From assembly GCF_035751725.1 (NCBI RefSeq), contig NZ_CP142104.1, forward strand, positions 2,480,001-2,544,000: a stretch of 64,000 bases of DNA, given 5' to 3'. The notes beneath the pieces are model-generated. The model saw nothing but the letters and a program-made list of their open reading frames with translations. It made no database searches and was not told the origin of the DNA. Positions 52,815 through 61,478 of this stretch are shown piece after piece (the first letter of the stretch is position 1; the number at the start of each line of letters is the position of its first letter). The translations under genes and the position numbers were made by a program. This DNA comes from Pseudomonas frederiksbergensis. GTDB lineage: Bacteria; Pseudomonadota; Gammaproteobacteria; Pseudomonadales; Pseudomonadaceae.

Positions 52815-53492
52815 TTAACGGGCCGCCTTCATCGCATTGACGAACAACACATTGTTTTCCAGGTGAATGTGCTGCATCAGGTCGTCCCGCAGCTCCACCA
52901 GTCCGCGATACAGGGCGCGCCAGGTGTTGCAGGCGTCAGCGGGCGGGGTGATCTGGTCAGTCAGGGCGAGCATGGTTTCCAGCGCTTCGCCGTGCTGGTC
53001 ATGTTCGTAGCGAAGCACCTGGATCGGCGCCGAGGCGCGTTCGCCCAGGCCCTGTTGCAGCATTGGGAACAGCACTTGTTCTTCCTTGAGCATGTGGCCT
53101 TCGAGTTCCTGGTACATGTCCTGCAGATGATCGGCCAGGCCGTTGGGGCAACTGGCGCGTGCGCCATGGACCGTTTCGACCCGACGGGCCAGGCGGATCA
53201 GTTCCGGCAGTTGTTCGCGATGGCGGGCGTGGTAGCGTTCGAGGATGTGGCTGATCAACAATGCCTGGGGTTCATCGCGCCAATCATGGCCGCGCTCGCC
53301 AGCGGCTTGCAGGGTGCGCAGGGCATCGGCGATCAGCAACGGGTTCAGGCCCTTGCCCAGCGCCGCTTCGCGCAAGGACTTTTGTCCGCCGCAACAGAAA
53401 TCGAGGTTGTAATGATGGAAGGTCCGGGTGGCACCGGGAATGTCGCAGGCCAGTTGGCCGAGGCTTTGTTCAAGCAGGTCGAGGCTCATCAT
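52815..53492 (-). CDS. dnrN: Di-iron repair of iron centres protein (YtfE/DnrN/NorA)
   Basis: 225 aa. It starts at ATG 53492 or 53489; AAGGA fits the latter slightly better. An N-terminal ScdA-type domain (about 1-60) with HHYNLDFCCGG is followed by a hemerythrin-like four-helix bundle with the His/Glu ligands (ISHILERYHARH, GHMLKEEQVLFP, YEHDQHGEALE, HIHLENNVLF). It repairs iron-sulfur centres damaged by NO and handles NO in the cytoplasm. Divergent from norR, it has a sigma54 promoter and three NorR-type sites in the shared intergenic region, the classical NorR regulon layout. Confidence 0.93.
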   Translation of the reverse strand: MMSLDLLEQSLGQLACDIPGATRTFHHYNLDFCCGGQKSLREAALGKGLNPLLIADALRTLQAAGERGHDWRDEPQALLISHILERYHARHREQLPELIRLARRVETVHGARASCPNGLADHLQDMYQELEGHMLKEEQVLFPMLQQGLGERASAPIQVLRYEHDQHGEALETMLALTDQITPPADACNTWRALYRGLVELRDDLMQHIHLENNVLFVNAMKAAR

Positions 53493-53537
53493 GTTTCCTT
53501 GGGTTGAATCCCGGGAGGGACAGATGACCGCTCACTT

Positions 53538-53554
53538 TGCAGTCGGCATGCCAG
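53538..53554 (-). promoter_or_regulatory. Sigma54 promoter of the ytfE/dnrN gene
   Basis: On the minus strand the sequence is CTGGCATG-CCGA-CTGCA, with GG and GC exactly ten bases apart. The predicted start is near 53526, 34 bp before the gene. The nearest NorR-type site is centred about 48 bp upstream of the -24 element. Confidence 0.82.
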
Positions 53555-53593
53555 ATTCAAGTCATTGAAAAAAAAGCACTAAATTTATGCCAG

Positions 53594-53650
53594 GGTGATT
53601 GTCACCCTGGTTGCGAAGGGTCAAACGAACCCTGGAGGGTCACCACTACC
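53594..53650. promoter_or_regulatory. Array of three NorR-type GGT-N7-ACC sites
   Basis: GGTGATTGTCACC (53594-53606, inside the 21-bp palindrome 53590-53610), GGTCAAACGAACC (53619-53631) and GGTCACCACTACC (53638-53650). Centres are 25 and 19 bp apart. The last site touches the norR start codon, so binding may also repress norR. Confidence 0.85.
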
Positions 53651-55171
53651 ATGCTGCGTGAAAGCCTGGCCGCCGACCTGATCGTCGAGCTGCCCAATGC
53701 GGTGCGATTGCAGCGCCTGGTGCAGACCCTGCGCGAATACTTCAACAGTGGCGCCGTCGGCTTGCTGCGCCTGGACGATGACAGCCTCAGGCCCGTGGCG
53801 ACCGTGGGCCTGGTCCACGAGGCGCTGGGCCGGCGCTTCGTGATTGCCCAGCACCCGCGCCTGGCGGCGATCATGGCCTCGCGCGAACCGACCTGGTTCG
53901 AGCCGGACAGCCGCTTGCCGGATCCGTATGACGGCTTGCTCGATCACCACGTCGGCGAGCCGCTGCCGGTGCATGACTGCATGGGCGTGAGCCTGTACGT
54001 GGAAGGCCGGCTCTGGGGCGCGATCACCCTGGATGCCTTGCACGCCGGCACCTTCGACGGCCGCGCCCGGGAGGAACTCAAGCGTTGCACGTTGCAGATC
54101 GAGGCGGCGGTGCGGGTCACGCGATTGGAGCAGGAGAATCGCAGCCTGCGGGCGTCACGCAGTGACCCGGCGGACCTGCGCCTGCCGACCGAGGAGGGCG
54201 AAATCATCGGGCGCAGCGAGGGTTTGCAGCAATTGCTCAATGAGCTGGATGTCTTGGCTGATTCGGAACTGCCGGTGCTGTTGCTGGGCGAGACTGGGGT
54301 GGGCAAGGAGTTGTTCGCTCGGCGGCTGCATCGGTTGTCCCGGCGTAGTCACAAGCCCTTGGTGCAGGTCAACTGCGCGGCGTTGCCCGAGTCCCTCGCC
54401 GAAAGCGAGTTGTTCGGCCACGTCAAAGGCGCGTTCTCTGGCGCGACGACTGACCGCGCCGGACGCTTCGACGCGGCCAATGGCGGCACGTTGTTTCTCG
54501 ATGAAGTGGGCGAGCTACCGCTGAGCGTGCAGGCCAAATTGTTGCGCACCCTGCAGAACGGTGAGATCCAGCGGCTGGGAGCGGACAAGCCGCTGCACGT
54601 CGATGTGCGGATCATCGCGGCGACCAACCGACACTTGCCCGACAGCATCCGCGACGGGCTGTTTCGCGCCGACCTGTACCACCGGCTGTCGGTCTACCCG
54701 GTGCCGATCCCGCCGCTGCGCGAACGCGGCCACGATGTCTTGATGCTCGCCGGGCATTTCCTCGAACTCAACCGCACGCGATTGGGCTTGCGTGGCTTGC
54801 GCCTGTCTCCGGCCGCCGAACAGGCGCTGTTGGCGTACCACTGGCCGGGCAACGTGCGGGAGCTGGAGCACGTCATCAGTCGCGCGGCGTTGAAAGAGCT
54901 GAGCCGTGGTGCCAGTCGCGGGGTGATCATGACCCTCGAACCGCAGGTGTTGGATCTGGATGTCAGCACCAACGCAGCCGCCATCGACACGCCGGCGCAA
55001 AGCATTGATGCGCCGCTGCGGCCCCTGAGCGTCACGGTGGATGAATGCCAGCGCCAGGCGATCCTCAGGGCCTTGGAACGCTGCGGGCAGAATTGGGCAG
55101 GGGCGGCGCGGTTGTTGGAGATTGATCCGAGCAATTTGCATAAATTGGCGCGGCGGTTGGGGCTCAAGTAG
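53651..55171 (+). CDS. norR: NorR, NO-sensing sigma54-dependent activator
   Basis: 506 aa from ATG 53651; an upstream frame to 53537 crosses the operator and promoter. The N-terminal GAF domain retains all five residues that match the non-heme iron ligands of E. coli NorR: R70, D91, D94 (LPDPYDG), C110 and D128. The central AAA+ domain has Walker A GETGVGKE and the sigma54-contact loop GAFSGA (260-265), a conservative variant of GAFTGA. The C-terminal Fis-type helix-turn-helix ends NLHKLARRLGL. It would activate the divergent dnrN/ytfE and probably the second array near dnr/nnrS in response to NO. Confidence 0.95.
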   Translation: MLRESLAADLIVELPNAVRLQRLVQTLREYFNSGAVGLLRLDDDSLRPVATVGLVHEALGRRFVIAQHPRLAAIMASREPTWFEPDSRLPDPYDGLLDHHVGEPLPVHDCMGVSLYVEGRLWGAITLDALHAGTFDGRAREELKRCTLQIEAAVRVTRLEQENRSLRASRSDPADLRLPTEEGEIIGRSEGLQQLLNELDVLADSELPVLLLGETGVGKELFARRLHRLSRRSHKPLVQVNCAALPESLAESELFGHVKGAFSGATTDRAGRFDAANGGTLFLDEVGELPLSVQAKLLRTLQNGEIQRLGADKPLHVDVRIIAATNRHLPDSIRDGLFRADLYHRLSVYPVPIPPLRERGHDVLMLAGHFLELNRTRLGLRGLRLSPAAEQALLAYHWPGNVRELEHVISRAALKELSRGASRGVIMTLEPQVLDLDVSTNAAAIDTPAQSIDAPLRPLSVTVDECQRQAILRALERCGQNWAGAARLLEIDPSNLHKLARRLGLK

Positions 55172-55202
55172 GGCCGTCTCCCATTCACCACGATAACCAG
55201 CA

Positions 55203-55216
55203 TTGATAACGATCAA
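55203..55216 (+). promoter_or_regulatory. Perfect ANR/DNR box upstream of the pdxH-moa-moe-ubi operon
   Basis: TTGAT-AACG-ATCAA matches the consensus at all positions. Its centre is 63 bp before the pdxH ATG (55273), giving a class II start near 55251. No other FNR-type box was found before moaB or ubiU, so this is probably the promoter for the whole run up to ubiT. Confidence 0.87.
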
Positions 55217-55272
55217 GGCCTCCCATCCCAGGCGACTCCACACTGGCCCAAACCCAAGTGGAGATCACCGTC

Positions 55273-55920
55273 ATGCCCCTTTCCCTGGCCAACATGCGCC
55301 GCCAATACACTCGCGACGGGCTGGACGAAGCCCATCTGCCAGATGATCCCCTGGCGCTGTTCGGCGTTTGGATGCAACAGGCCCGCGAGACCGAAAGCCC
55401 ACCAGTGGAAGCCAATGCCATGGCCTTGGCGACGGTGGACGAGCAGGGGCGGCCTCATTGCCGGGTGCTGCTGCTCAAGGGCTTCAGCGCGGACGGTTTT
55501 TCGTTCTTCGGTAACTACGAGAGCGGCAAGGGGCACGACCTGGCGCTCAATCCCTGGGCGGCGATGACGTTCTTCTGGCCTGCGCTGGAACGCCAGGTGC
55601 GCATCGAAGGGCAGGTCCACAAGCTCGATCCAGCATTGTCCGATGCCTATTTTCATTCCCGTTCCGTCGCCAGTCGTCTAGGCGCCTGGGCTTCCCCGCA
55701 GAGCCGTCCGCTGGCTGATCGAGCGGCGCTGGAGGCCTTGTTGGCGGGCACCGAACAACGTTTTGCCGAGCAACCGGTGCCACGTCCCGAGCACTGGGGC
55801 GGTTATTGCCTGCGCCCAGGACGGCTTGAGTTCTGGCAGGGCCGCGCGGATCGTCTGCATGACCGTATGGATTTCCGGCTGCACGAGGGCGTTTGGCAGC
55901 GCAGCCGCCTCGCGCCCTGA
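55273..55920 (+). CDS. pdxH: Pyridoxamine 5'-phosphate oxidase homologue
   Basis: 215 aa from ATG 55273 (GGAG nine bases upstream), the normal PdxH length. It shows the FMN-enzyme motifs [62 protein letters not shown] and the C-terminal EFWQGR..RLHDR. It would oxidise pyridoxine or pyridoxamine phosphate to PLP, a reaction that normally uses O2. Its place behind an FNR-type box and in line with anaerobic moa, moe and ubi genes is unexpected and suggests a second, specialised copy. An alternative is a related flavin enzyme acting with another electron acceptor. Confidence 0.88.
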   Translation: MPLSLANMRRQYTRDGLDEAHLPDDPLALFGVWMQQARETESPPVEANAMALATVDEQGRPHCRVLLLKGFSADGFSFFGNYESGKGHDLALNPWAAMTFFWPALERQVRIEGQVHKLDPALSDAYFHSRSVASRLGAWASPQSRPLADRAALEALLAGTEQRFAEQPVPRPEHWGGYCLRPGRLEFWQGRADRLHDRMDFRLHEGVWQRSRLAP

Positions 55921-56010
55921 GCACCCGAGGGAGGTACCTCCATGGAGGAATAGGCCCGGCACTGATTGCGGTTCAGGCTGGGCCATCTTTTCTGACAGGA
56001 CGGCTGACCA

Positions 56011-56565
56011 ATGGCCCATCTGACCCAACGCGATTTCCAACCGCTGAACATCGCGGTCCTCACCATCAGCGATACGCGCACTTTTGAAACCGACTCCTCG
56101 GGCCAGACCTTGGCCGATCTACTGCAAACCGCCGGTCATGTGCTGATCGATCGTGCCCTGGTGAAGGACGACATCTACCAGATCCGCGCGCATGTCTCGC
56201 AGTGGATCGCCGACCCCAAGGTGCAGGTGGTGTTGATGACCGGTGGCACCGGTTTCACCGCGCGCGACAACACGCCCCAAGCGGTGGCGCCGCTGCTCGA
56301 CAAGCAAGTCGATGGCTTCGGCGAATTATTCCGCCAGGTGTCGTTGGCGGAAATTGGCATGTCCACCCTGCAATCCCGTGCACTGGCCGGTATGAGCAAC
56401 GGCGTGCTGGTCGTTTGCTTGCCGGGTTCTCCGGGCGCTTGCCGCACCGGCTGGGAACAGATCCTCGTCGGGCAACTGGACAGCCGCACCGGGCCGTGCA
56501 ATTTCACCCCGCACCTCAAGCCCCAGGACGGCATCGTTCCGACTGCCTGTGAGGCACGTCCATGA
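56011..56565 (+). CDS. moaB: MoaB, molybdopterin adenylyltransferase-type protein
   Basis: 184 aa with the MoaB/MogA fold: LNIAVLTISDTRTFETDSSG, VLMTGGTGFTARDNTP and CLPGSPGACRTGW. It adenylates molybdopterin or assists this step in molybdenum cofactor synthesis. The 90-bp gap after pdxH contains nested palindromes (GGAGGTACCTCC and CCTCCATGGAGG, about 55931-55950) without a T-run. It overlaps moeA by four bases. Confidence 0.92.
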   Translation: MAHLTQRDFQPLNIAVLTISDTRTFETDSSGQTLADLLQTAGHVLIDRALVKDDIYQIRAHVSQWIADPKVQVVLMTGGTGFTARDNTPQAVAPLLDKQVDGFGELFRQVSLAEIGMSTLQSRALAGMSNGVLVVCLPGSPGACRTGWEQILVGQLDSRTGPCNFTPHLKPQDGIVPTACEARP

Positions 56566-57794
56566 GCGGTGTTTGCGACAGCGGCGCGTTGACGCCGGTA
56601 GACGAGGGGATCCGGCATCTGCTGGACCAGGCGCCGCCGCCTCCACCGGTGCAACGGGTGGCCCTGGACCAAGCCCTGGCGCGAGTGTTGGCGATGGATG
56701 TCCTGTGTCCGATGAACCTGCCGGCCTGGGACAACAGCGCGATGGACGGCTACGCCTTGCGGGCCGAAGACCTGCCGATGGAGGGCGGCTGCCTGGCGCT
56801 GGCCGGGCGCATCGCAGCGGGTGACGGGCCGGGCGAGCCGCTGCCGGCGGGGCGGGCCGTGCGCATCTTTACCGGCGCGCCTTTGCCACCGGGTGCTGAC
56901 ACGGTCGTGCCGCAGGAAAGCTGTCGGGTCGAGGGCGAGCGGGTCTGGTTGCCGTCGGTCAACCGTGGCGACCACGTGCGCAAGGAAGGCGAGGAGCTGC
57001 GCAGGGGTGATCGCTTGCTCGGTGCCGGCACGCGGCTGCGGGCGCAGGAGCTGGGGTTGCTGGCCGGTGCCGGGATCGACCAGGTGGAAGTATTTCGTCG
57101 GTTGCAGGTGGGGTTGCTCAGCAGCGGCGATGAACTGCGCGAACCGGGCGAGCCGTTGGCGCCGGGGCAGATCTACAACAGCAACCGCCACAGCCTCGCC
57201 GCGTTATTGCGGGGCTGGGGCCTGGAGGTCCACGACTTTGGCGTCATGCCCGACCAGCTATTGGCCAGTCGACAGGCGTTGCGCCTGGCCGCGGCCGAAT
57301 GCGATGTACTGATCACCTCGGGCGGTGTCTCGGTAGGTGAAGAGGATCACCTCAAGCACGCCATCGAAACCATGGGCAGCATTGATCTGTGGCGGCTTGC
57401 GATCCAGCCTGGCAAGCCGCTGGCGTTCGGCGACGTGGAAGGCAAACCGTGGATCGGCCTGCCGGGCAACCCCTCAGCGGCGCTGATTACCGCGTTGATC
57501 GTCGTGCGGCCATTCCTGTTCCGCGCCCAAGGCATGCACGACGTACTGCCTGCGCCGCTACAGGTGCCCGCCGGATTCGACTGGTTGAAGCGCAACCGCC
57601 GCCGGCAATACCTGCGGGCCCGATTGGTCTCGGGCATTGATGGGCAGTTGTGCGTCGAACTGCACCCGCAGCAAAGCTCGGCGATGCTGACGGCTGCCTG
57701 CTGGGCCGATGGCCTCGCGGTGGTCGAGCGTGACGCCCAGGTGCACAAGCACGACCGAGTAATGTATCTGCCGTTCGCGAGCCTGATGCATTGA
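56562..57794 (+). CDS. moeA: MoeA, molybdopterin molybdenumtransferase
   Basis: 410 aa, overlapping moaB. Conserved motifs MNLPAWDNSAMDGYALR, IFTGAPLPPGADTVVPQE, SSGDEL, ITSGGVSVGEEDH and GLPGNPSAA. It inserts molybdate into adenylated molybdopterin, needed for nitrate reductase, which supplies the nitrite and NO pathway here although nar/nap genes are outside the window. P. aeruginosa has the same moaB1-moeA1-ubiUVT gene order. Confidence 0.93.
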   Translation: MSGVCDSGALTPVDEGIRHLLDQAPPPPPVQRVALDQALARVLAMDVLCPMNLPAWDNSAMDGYALRAEDLPMEGGCLALAGRIAAGDGPGEPLPAGRAVRIFTGAPLPPGADTVVPQESCRVEGERVWLPSVNRGDHVRKEGEELRRGDRLLGAGTRLRAQELGLLAGAGIDQVEVFRRLQVGLLSSGDELREPGEPLAPGQIYNSNRHSLAALLRGWGLEVHDFGVMPDQLLASRQALRLAAAECDVLITSGGVSVGEEDHLKHAIETMGSIDLWRLAIQPGKPLAFGDVEGKPWIGLPGNPSAALITALIVVRPFLFRAQGMHDVLPAPLQVPAGFDWLKRNRRRQYLRARLVSGIDGQLCVELHPQQSSAMLTAACWADGLAVVERDAQVHKHDRVMYLPFASLMH

Positions 57795-57875
57795 CGGCAA
57801 TTGACTGCCGTCAAGGTCGCCGCCGGTTGGCTGGCTAGACTGGCGGCGCCCTTAGTTTTCCCACGAGGATGCCCC

Positions 57876-58871
57876 ATGCAACTGGTTTGCCCGGCAGGGA
57901 ATCTGCCAGCCCTCAAAGCGGCGGTGCGCCAAGGCGCTGATGCCGTCTATGTCGGCTTTCGCGATGACACCAATGCCCGGCACTTCGCCGGACTGAACAT
58001 GGATGACAAGCAGTTCGATGCCGCGGTTGCGCATATCCGCCAGCATCAACGCAAACTTTACGTAGCGGTCAATACCTACCCGCAACCCAAGGGCTGGGAA
58101 CGCTGGCAGCGGGCTGTGGATCGCGCCGCCGATTTTGGCGTGGATGCGCTGATCGCCGCCGACCCAGGCGTGCTCGGCTACGCGAGCCAGCGCCATCCTC
58201 GATTAGCGCTGCACCTTTCGGTACAGGGCTCGGCGACCCACGCCGCGGCGCTGGCGTTCTACGCCCAGCGCTATGACATTCGTCGCGCCGTACTGCCGCG
58301 GGTGTTGTCCTTGGCCCAGGTCAGGCAGGTGGCGGCGGGCAGCCCGGTGCCGATCGAAGTCTTCGGCTTCGGCAGCCTGTGCATCATGGCTGAGGGCCGT
58401 TGTCATTTATCTTCCTACATCACCGGCGAATCGCCGAACCTCTGCGGCGTCTGCTCCCCAGCCAAGGCGGTGCGCTGGAGCGAAGACGCCCAAGGCTTGA
58501 GCGCACGCTTGAGCGAAGTGCTGATCGACCGCTACACGCCCGATGAACCGGCCGGCTATCCAACCTTGTGCAAAGGTCGCTTCCTGGTGGGCGGCAAGCG
58601 CTTCCATGCGCTGGAAGAACCGACCAGCCTCGACACCCTCGACCTGTTGCCGGAACTGGCGGCCATCGGCGTCGAAGCGGTGAAAATCGAAGGGCGCCAG
58701 CGCAGCCCGGCCTACGTCGAGCAAGTGACGCGAGTGTGGCGCGCCGCGCTGGATGCCCACCACACCGCGCCGCAACGCTTCCGAGTAAGGGAAGAATGGC
58801 GCCAGGTCCTGGCCGGTCTGTCTGAAGGCAGCCAGACCACCTTGGGCGCCTACCATCGATCATGGCAATGA
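57876..58871 (+). CDS. ubiU: UbiU, O2-independent ubiquinone hydroxylation protein (U32 family)
   Basis: 331 aa from ATG 57876 (GAGGA upstream). Peptidase U32-like TIM barrel. Cysteines C169, C176, C193 and C232 have the same numbers as the [4Fe-4S] ligands of E. coli UbiU; an extra C190 lies in the same cluster. With UbiV it hydroxylates ubiquinone precursors without oxygen, a function shown to be essential for denitrification in P. aeruginosa. Followed by ubiV after 10 bp. Confidence 0.94.
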   Translation: MQLVCPAGNLPALKAAVRQGADAVYVGFRDDTNARHFAGLNMDDKQFDAAVAHIRQHQRKLYVAVNTYPQPKGWERWQRAVDRAADFGVDALIAADPGVLGYASQRHPRLALHLSVQGSATHAAALAFYAQRYDIRRAVLPRVLSLAQVRQVAAGSPVPIEVFGFGSLCIMAEGRCHLSSYITGESPNLCGVCSPAKAVRWSEDAQGLSARLSEVLIDRYTPDEPAGYPTLCKGRFLVGGKRFHALEEPTSLDTLDLLPELAAIGVEAVKIEGRQRSPAYVEQVTRVWRAALDAHHTAPQRFRVREEWRQVLAGLSEGSQTTLGAYHRSWQ

Positions 58872-58881
58872 GGGAGACCTG

Positions 58882-59772
58882 ATGAAACTCAGCCTGGGAC
58901 CGGTCCTGTTCTATTGGGACAAAGTGCAACTGGCAAATTTCTATGCCGAGATGTCGGCCTTGCCACTGGACGTGATTTACCTGGGGGAAACCGTCTGTTC
59001 GAAACGCCGGGCGTTTTCCCTGGATCAATGGCTGGGCCTGGGGCGCGAGCTGCAAGCCTGCAGTCAGGCGCAGATTGTGTTGTCGAGCCTGACGCTGATC
59101 GAAGCGGCGTCGGAGCTGTCCTCGCTGCGCCGTCTGTGTGACAACGGCGAGTTGCTGGTGGAGGCCAACGACATGGGCGCTGTGCAGTTCATGGCCGAAC
59201 GCAAATTGCCCTTTGTGGGCGGTCCGGCGCTGAACCTGTACAACGGCCACGCCCTGGGGCAACTGCTCGACAGCGGCATGATTCGTTGGGTGCCGCCGGT
59301 GGAATGCTCGGCGGCACTGATTGCCGATGTGCTGGAACAAGTGCGGGACATGGACCGCGATCTGCCCGAAGTGGAGATCTTCGCCTATGGTCATCTGCCC
59401 TTGGCTTACTCGGCGCGCTGTTTCACCGCCCGGGCTGAAAACCGGCCCAAGGACGACTGCCAATTCTGTTGCATCAACTACCCCGATGGCCTGGCGTTGA
59501 GCAGTCAGGAAGGCCAACAGCTGTTCACCCTCAACGGCATCCAGACGATGTCCGGCGAGGTCACGAACCTGCTGGCCGATTACCCCGCGCTGGCCGCCTG
59601 CGGCGCCGACATGCTGCGCCTGAGCCCGCGCGCCCAAGGCATGGCCGAGGTGGTCACGGCTTTCGACAAGGTTCGCCAGGGCGAAGCACCGCCGTTGTTC
59701 GTGGAAGGATGCAATGGTTACTGGCACGGCCATGCCGGCATGTTGAAGGTAGAGGAGGCGGGCCTGTGTTGA
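58882..59772 (+). CDS. ubiV: UbiV, O2-independent ubiquinone hydroxylation protein (U32 family)
   Basis: 296 aa. U32-family barrel with cysteines C39, C180, C193 and C197 at the same positions as the [4Fe-4S] ligands of E. coli UbiV, plus C196. Partner of UbiU. Its stop overlaps the GTG start of ubiT, so the three proteins are probably made together. Confidence 0.94.
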   Translation: MKLSLGPVLFYWDKVQLANFYAEMSALPLDVIYLGETVCSKRRAFSLDQWLGLGRELQACSQAQIVLSSLTLIEAASELSSLRRLCDNGELLVEANDMGAVQFMAERKLPFVGGPALNLYNGHALGQLLDSGMIRWVPPVECSAALIADVLEQVRDMDRDLPEVEIFAYGHLPLAYSARCFTARAENRPKDDCQFCCINYPDGLALSSQEGQQLFTLNGIQTMSGEVTNLLADYPALAACGADMLRLSPRAQGMAEVVTAFDKVRQGEAPPLFVEGCNGYWHGHAGMLKVEEAGLC

Positions 59773-60236
59773 GTCCGAAGAAGTGGGTGCTCAAAGGTGC
59801 CGATCGCTTGCTGCCGCTGGTGGGCAAGGTGCCGTTCGTAGTGCAGCGACTGGCGTTGCAGCAGGCGCTCAACCGGTGCTTGGCCGAGCCGTTGCGCGAG
59901 GGCGGGTTCGAGGTGCTGCGTGATCGCTGGTTATGTCTTCGGGTGCTTGATCTTAAGCTGTGCTGGTACCTGACCCTCGGCCGCGATGGCCTGCGCATCG
60001 CCGAACGGGCCGAGGCGCAGGTTTCCATCAGCGGCAATTGGCGTGAGTTCCTGTTGCTGGCCAGTCGCCAGGAAGATCCGGATACGTTGTTCTTTCGTCG
60101 TCGGTTGGTGATCGAGGGGGACACCGAGTTGGGGCTGGCGTTGAAGAACTTGATCGACAGTCTTGATCCGGAGGTGTTGCCGCCGTGGCTTTGGCGCAAT
60201 CTGGAAAGGGCGGGGAAGGGGTTGGCGGCGGTCTGA
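59766..60236 (+). CDS. ubiT: UbiT, SCP2-domain lipid carrier for anaerobic ubiquinone synthesis
   Basis: 156 aa from GTG 59766, preceded by GAGGAGG eight bases upstream and lying inside the last codons of ubiV; TTG 59769 is the alternative. SCP2-type sterol carrier domain with ISGNWREFLLLASRQEDPDTLFFRRRLVIEGDTE-like core (about 85-118). It binds isoprenoid intermediates such as ubiquinone precursors. Completes ubiUVT; the next gene converges after 24 bp. Confidence 0.92.
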   Translation: MLSPKKWVLKGADRLLPLVGKVPFVVQRLALQQALNRCLAEPLREGGFEVLRDRWLCLRVLDLKLCWYLTLGRDGLRIAERAEAQVSISGNWREFLLLASRQEDPDTLFFRRRLVIEGDTELGLALKNLIDSLDPEVLPPWLWRNLERAGKGLAAV

Positions 60237-60260
60237 GAGGTTGAGTTGCTGTGGTAATCG

Positions 60261-61430
60261 TCAGATCAAGTCTGAGTCTCTACGCCCAAGGGAAGTGCTC
60301 GTTGACAATCGGACTAGCGCTCGTCGAAAACCTTCCACTTTGGACACGTCTCCCCGGGTTCTATGGGTAATGACGCCATAGGCGTAAGGGAGTAAACCCT
60401 CCAGCCAGTCTCGCGGGTGAATCTCGACGCTGTTCTCCAGTGTCGCGACAACCCAGTCGGGGAGCCATGACATATCGCGGTCCGAGAAATTGACCTCGCC
60501 TGCGATCAGCAACGCCAGCGTGGTACGCAGCGACGATTTTTCTTTCAATAATCTCTCTTGCAGCGCTTGGCAAGCGTCGGGGGCATCCAGTAACACACGA
60601 AGATCGTTGGGGTTGCTCAGCTTCAGCGAGGCCGGAAGTAGCGCAGACAACGCGGGTAATGAGTCCATCCAGCGTTTTTGCACCTCCAGATCAATCCCTA
60701 CGAAGTCCAGCGCTGGGGGCACAAGCGGCGCGTGACGGATAACCGTGGGCGTCAGGTAACGCAGGCGAAGGCTCATGATGTCCATAAAGAGCCGGTCACT
60801 GGCGCATAAAAATTCCACGGCAGGTGCGGCGCCCATTACGGTTGATGGCGGTGGGCCGATAATGAACGTCGCATTGCGTCGATGGGGCAGGTGATGAATG
60901 TCGCCCCAGCTATCGTTCAGGCAGTGGGCGAGCCAAGCCTGGGGCGTAGGGCCGTTGAACGGGTCCAGATTCATGGGAACGCCAAAACCGTTGAACACCA
61001 CGTGACCGAGGGGATTGAGGCGGCTCTTCAATAGTTGGTGGAATCCGTGATCAAACACGATCGGGGCATACGCGCTCTCGGTGTAGAGGTCGACAATAAT
61101 GACGTCGTACCGGTCGGGAGTGACGACCAGGAAGTGCGCGGCATCGGCGACCACGCTGTCGAAGTCGACATGCGCTGCAAGTCGGTTCCGGTTGTCGAGG
61201 CTGCGTACGAGGGCCGTCTCGTCCAAATCAACGGCCAACAGGCTCGCAACTCTGGTGCTGGCTGCGATCGGCGCCAACGCCACACCGTCCGATAGCCCCA
61301 GCATCAGAACCGAGACTCGATCCTTGGACGGATCCCCCAGAAAACCGGTACAGCCCATGTCGTCATAATATTGGCCGCAGAAGATCGATTCATGTCGAGC
61401 AGATTCAGGTCGATCCTTGAAGTCCGGCAT
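60261..61430 (-). CDS. SAM-dependent methyltransferase/spermidine synthase-like protein
   Basis: 389 aa from ATG 61430. A Rossmann core has VLMLGLSDGVALAPIA (glycine-rich nucleotide loop, about 41-56), LLAVDLDET and DVIIVDLYTESAYAP, the pattern of spermidine synthase-like SAM proteins. The C-terminal 150 residues are not recognised. The AT-richer sequence and position as last gene of a four-gene minus-strand run with a transporter and sulfur-transfer proteins suggest a tailoring enzyme (methyl or aminopropyl transfer) for a small molecule. Substrate unknown. Confidence 0.72.
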   Translation of the reverse strand: MPDFKDRPESARHESIFCGQYYDDMGCTGFLGDPSKDRVSVLMLGLSDGVALAPIAASTRVASLLAVDLDETALVRSLDNRNRLAAHVDFDSVVADAAHFLVVTPDRYDVIIVDLYTESAYAPIVFDHGFHQLLKSRLNPLGHVVFNGFGVPMNLDPFNGPTPQAWLAHCLNDSWGDIHHLPHRRNATFIIGPPPSTVMGAAPAVEFLCASDRLFMDIMSLRLRYLTPTVIRHAPLVPPALDFVGIDLEVQKRWMDSLPALSALLPASLKLSNPNDLRVLLDAPDACQALQERLLKEKSSLRTTLALLIAGEVNFSDRDMSWLPDWVVATLENSVEIHPRDWLEGLLPYAYGVITHRTRGDVSKVEGFRRALVRLSTSTSLGRRDSDLI

Positions 61431-61478
61431 GGTTAAAGGCAACTCCGTTTGTAAGAGACTGGGGTAGGGCGAGGCACG

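Noticed and set aside
55921..56010. Terminator between pdxH and moaB
   Set aside because: The nested palindromes there lack a T-run, and no new promoter box follows, so readthrough is more likely.
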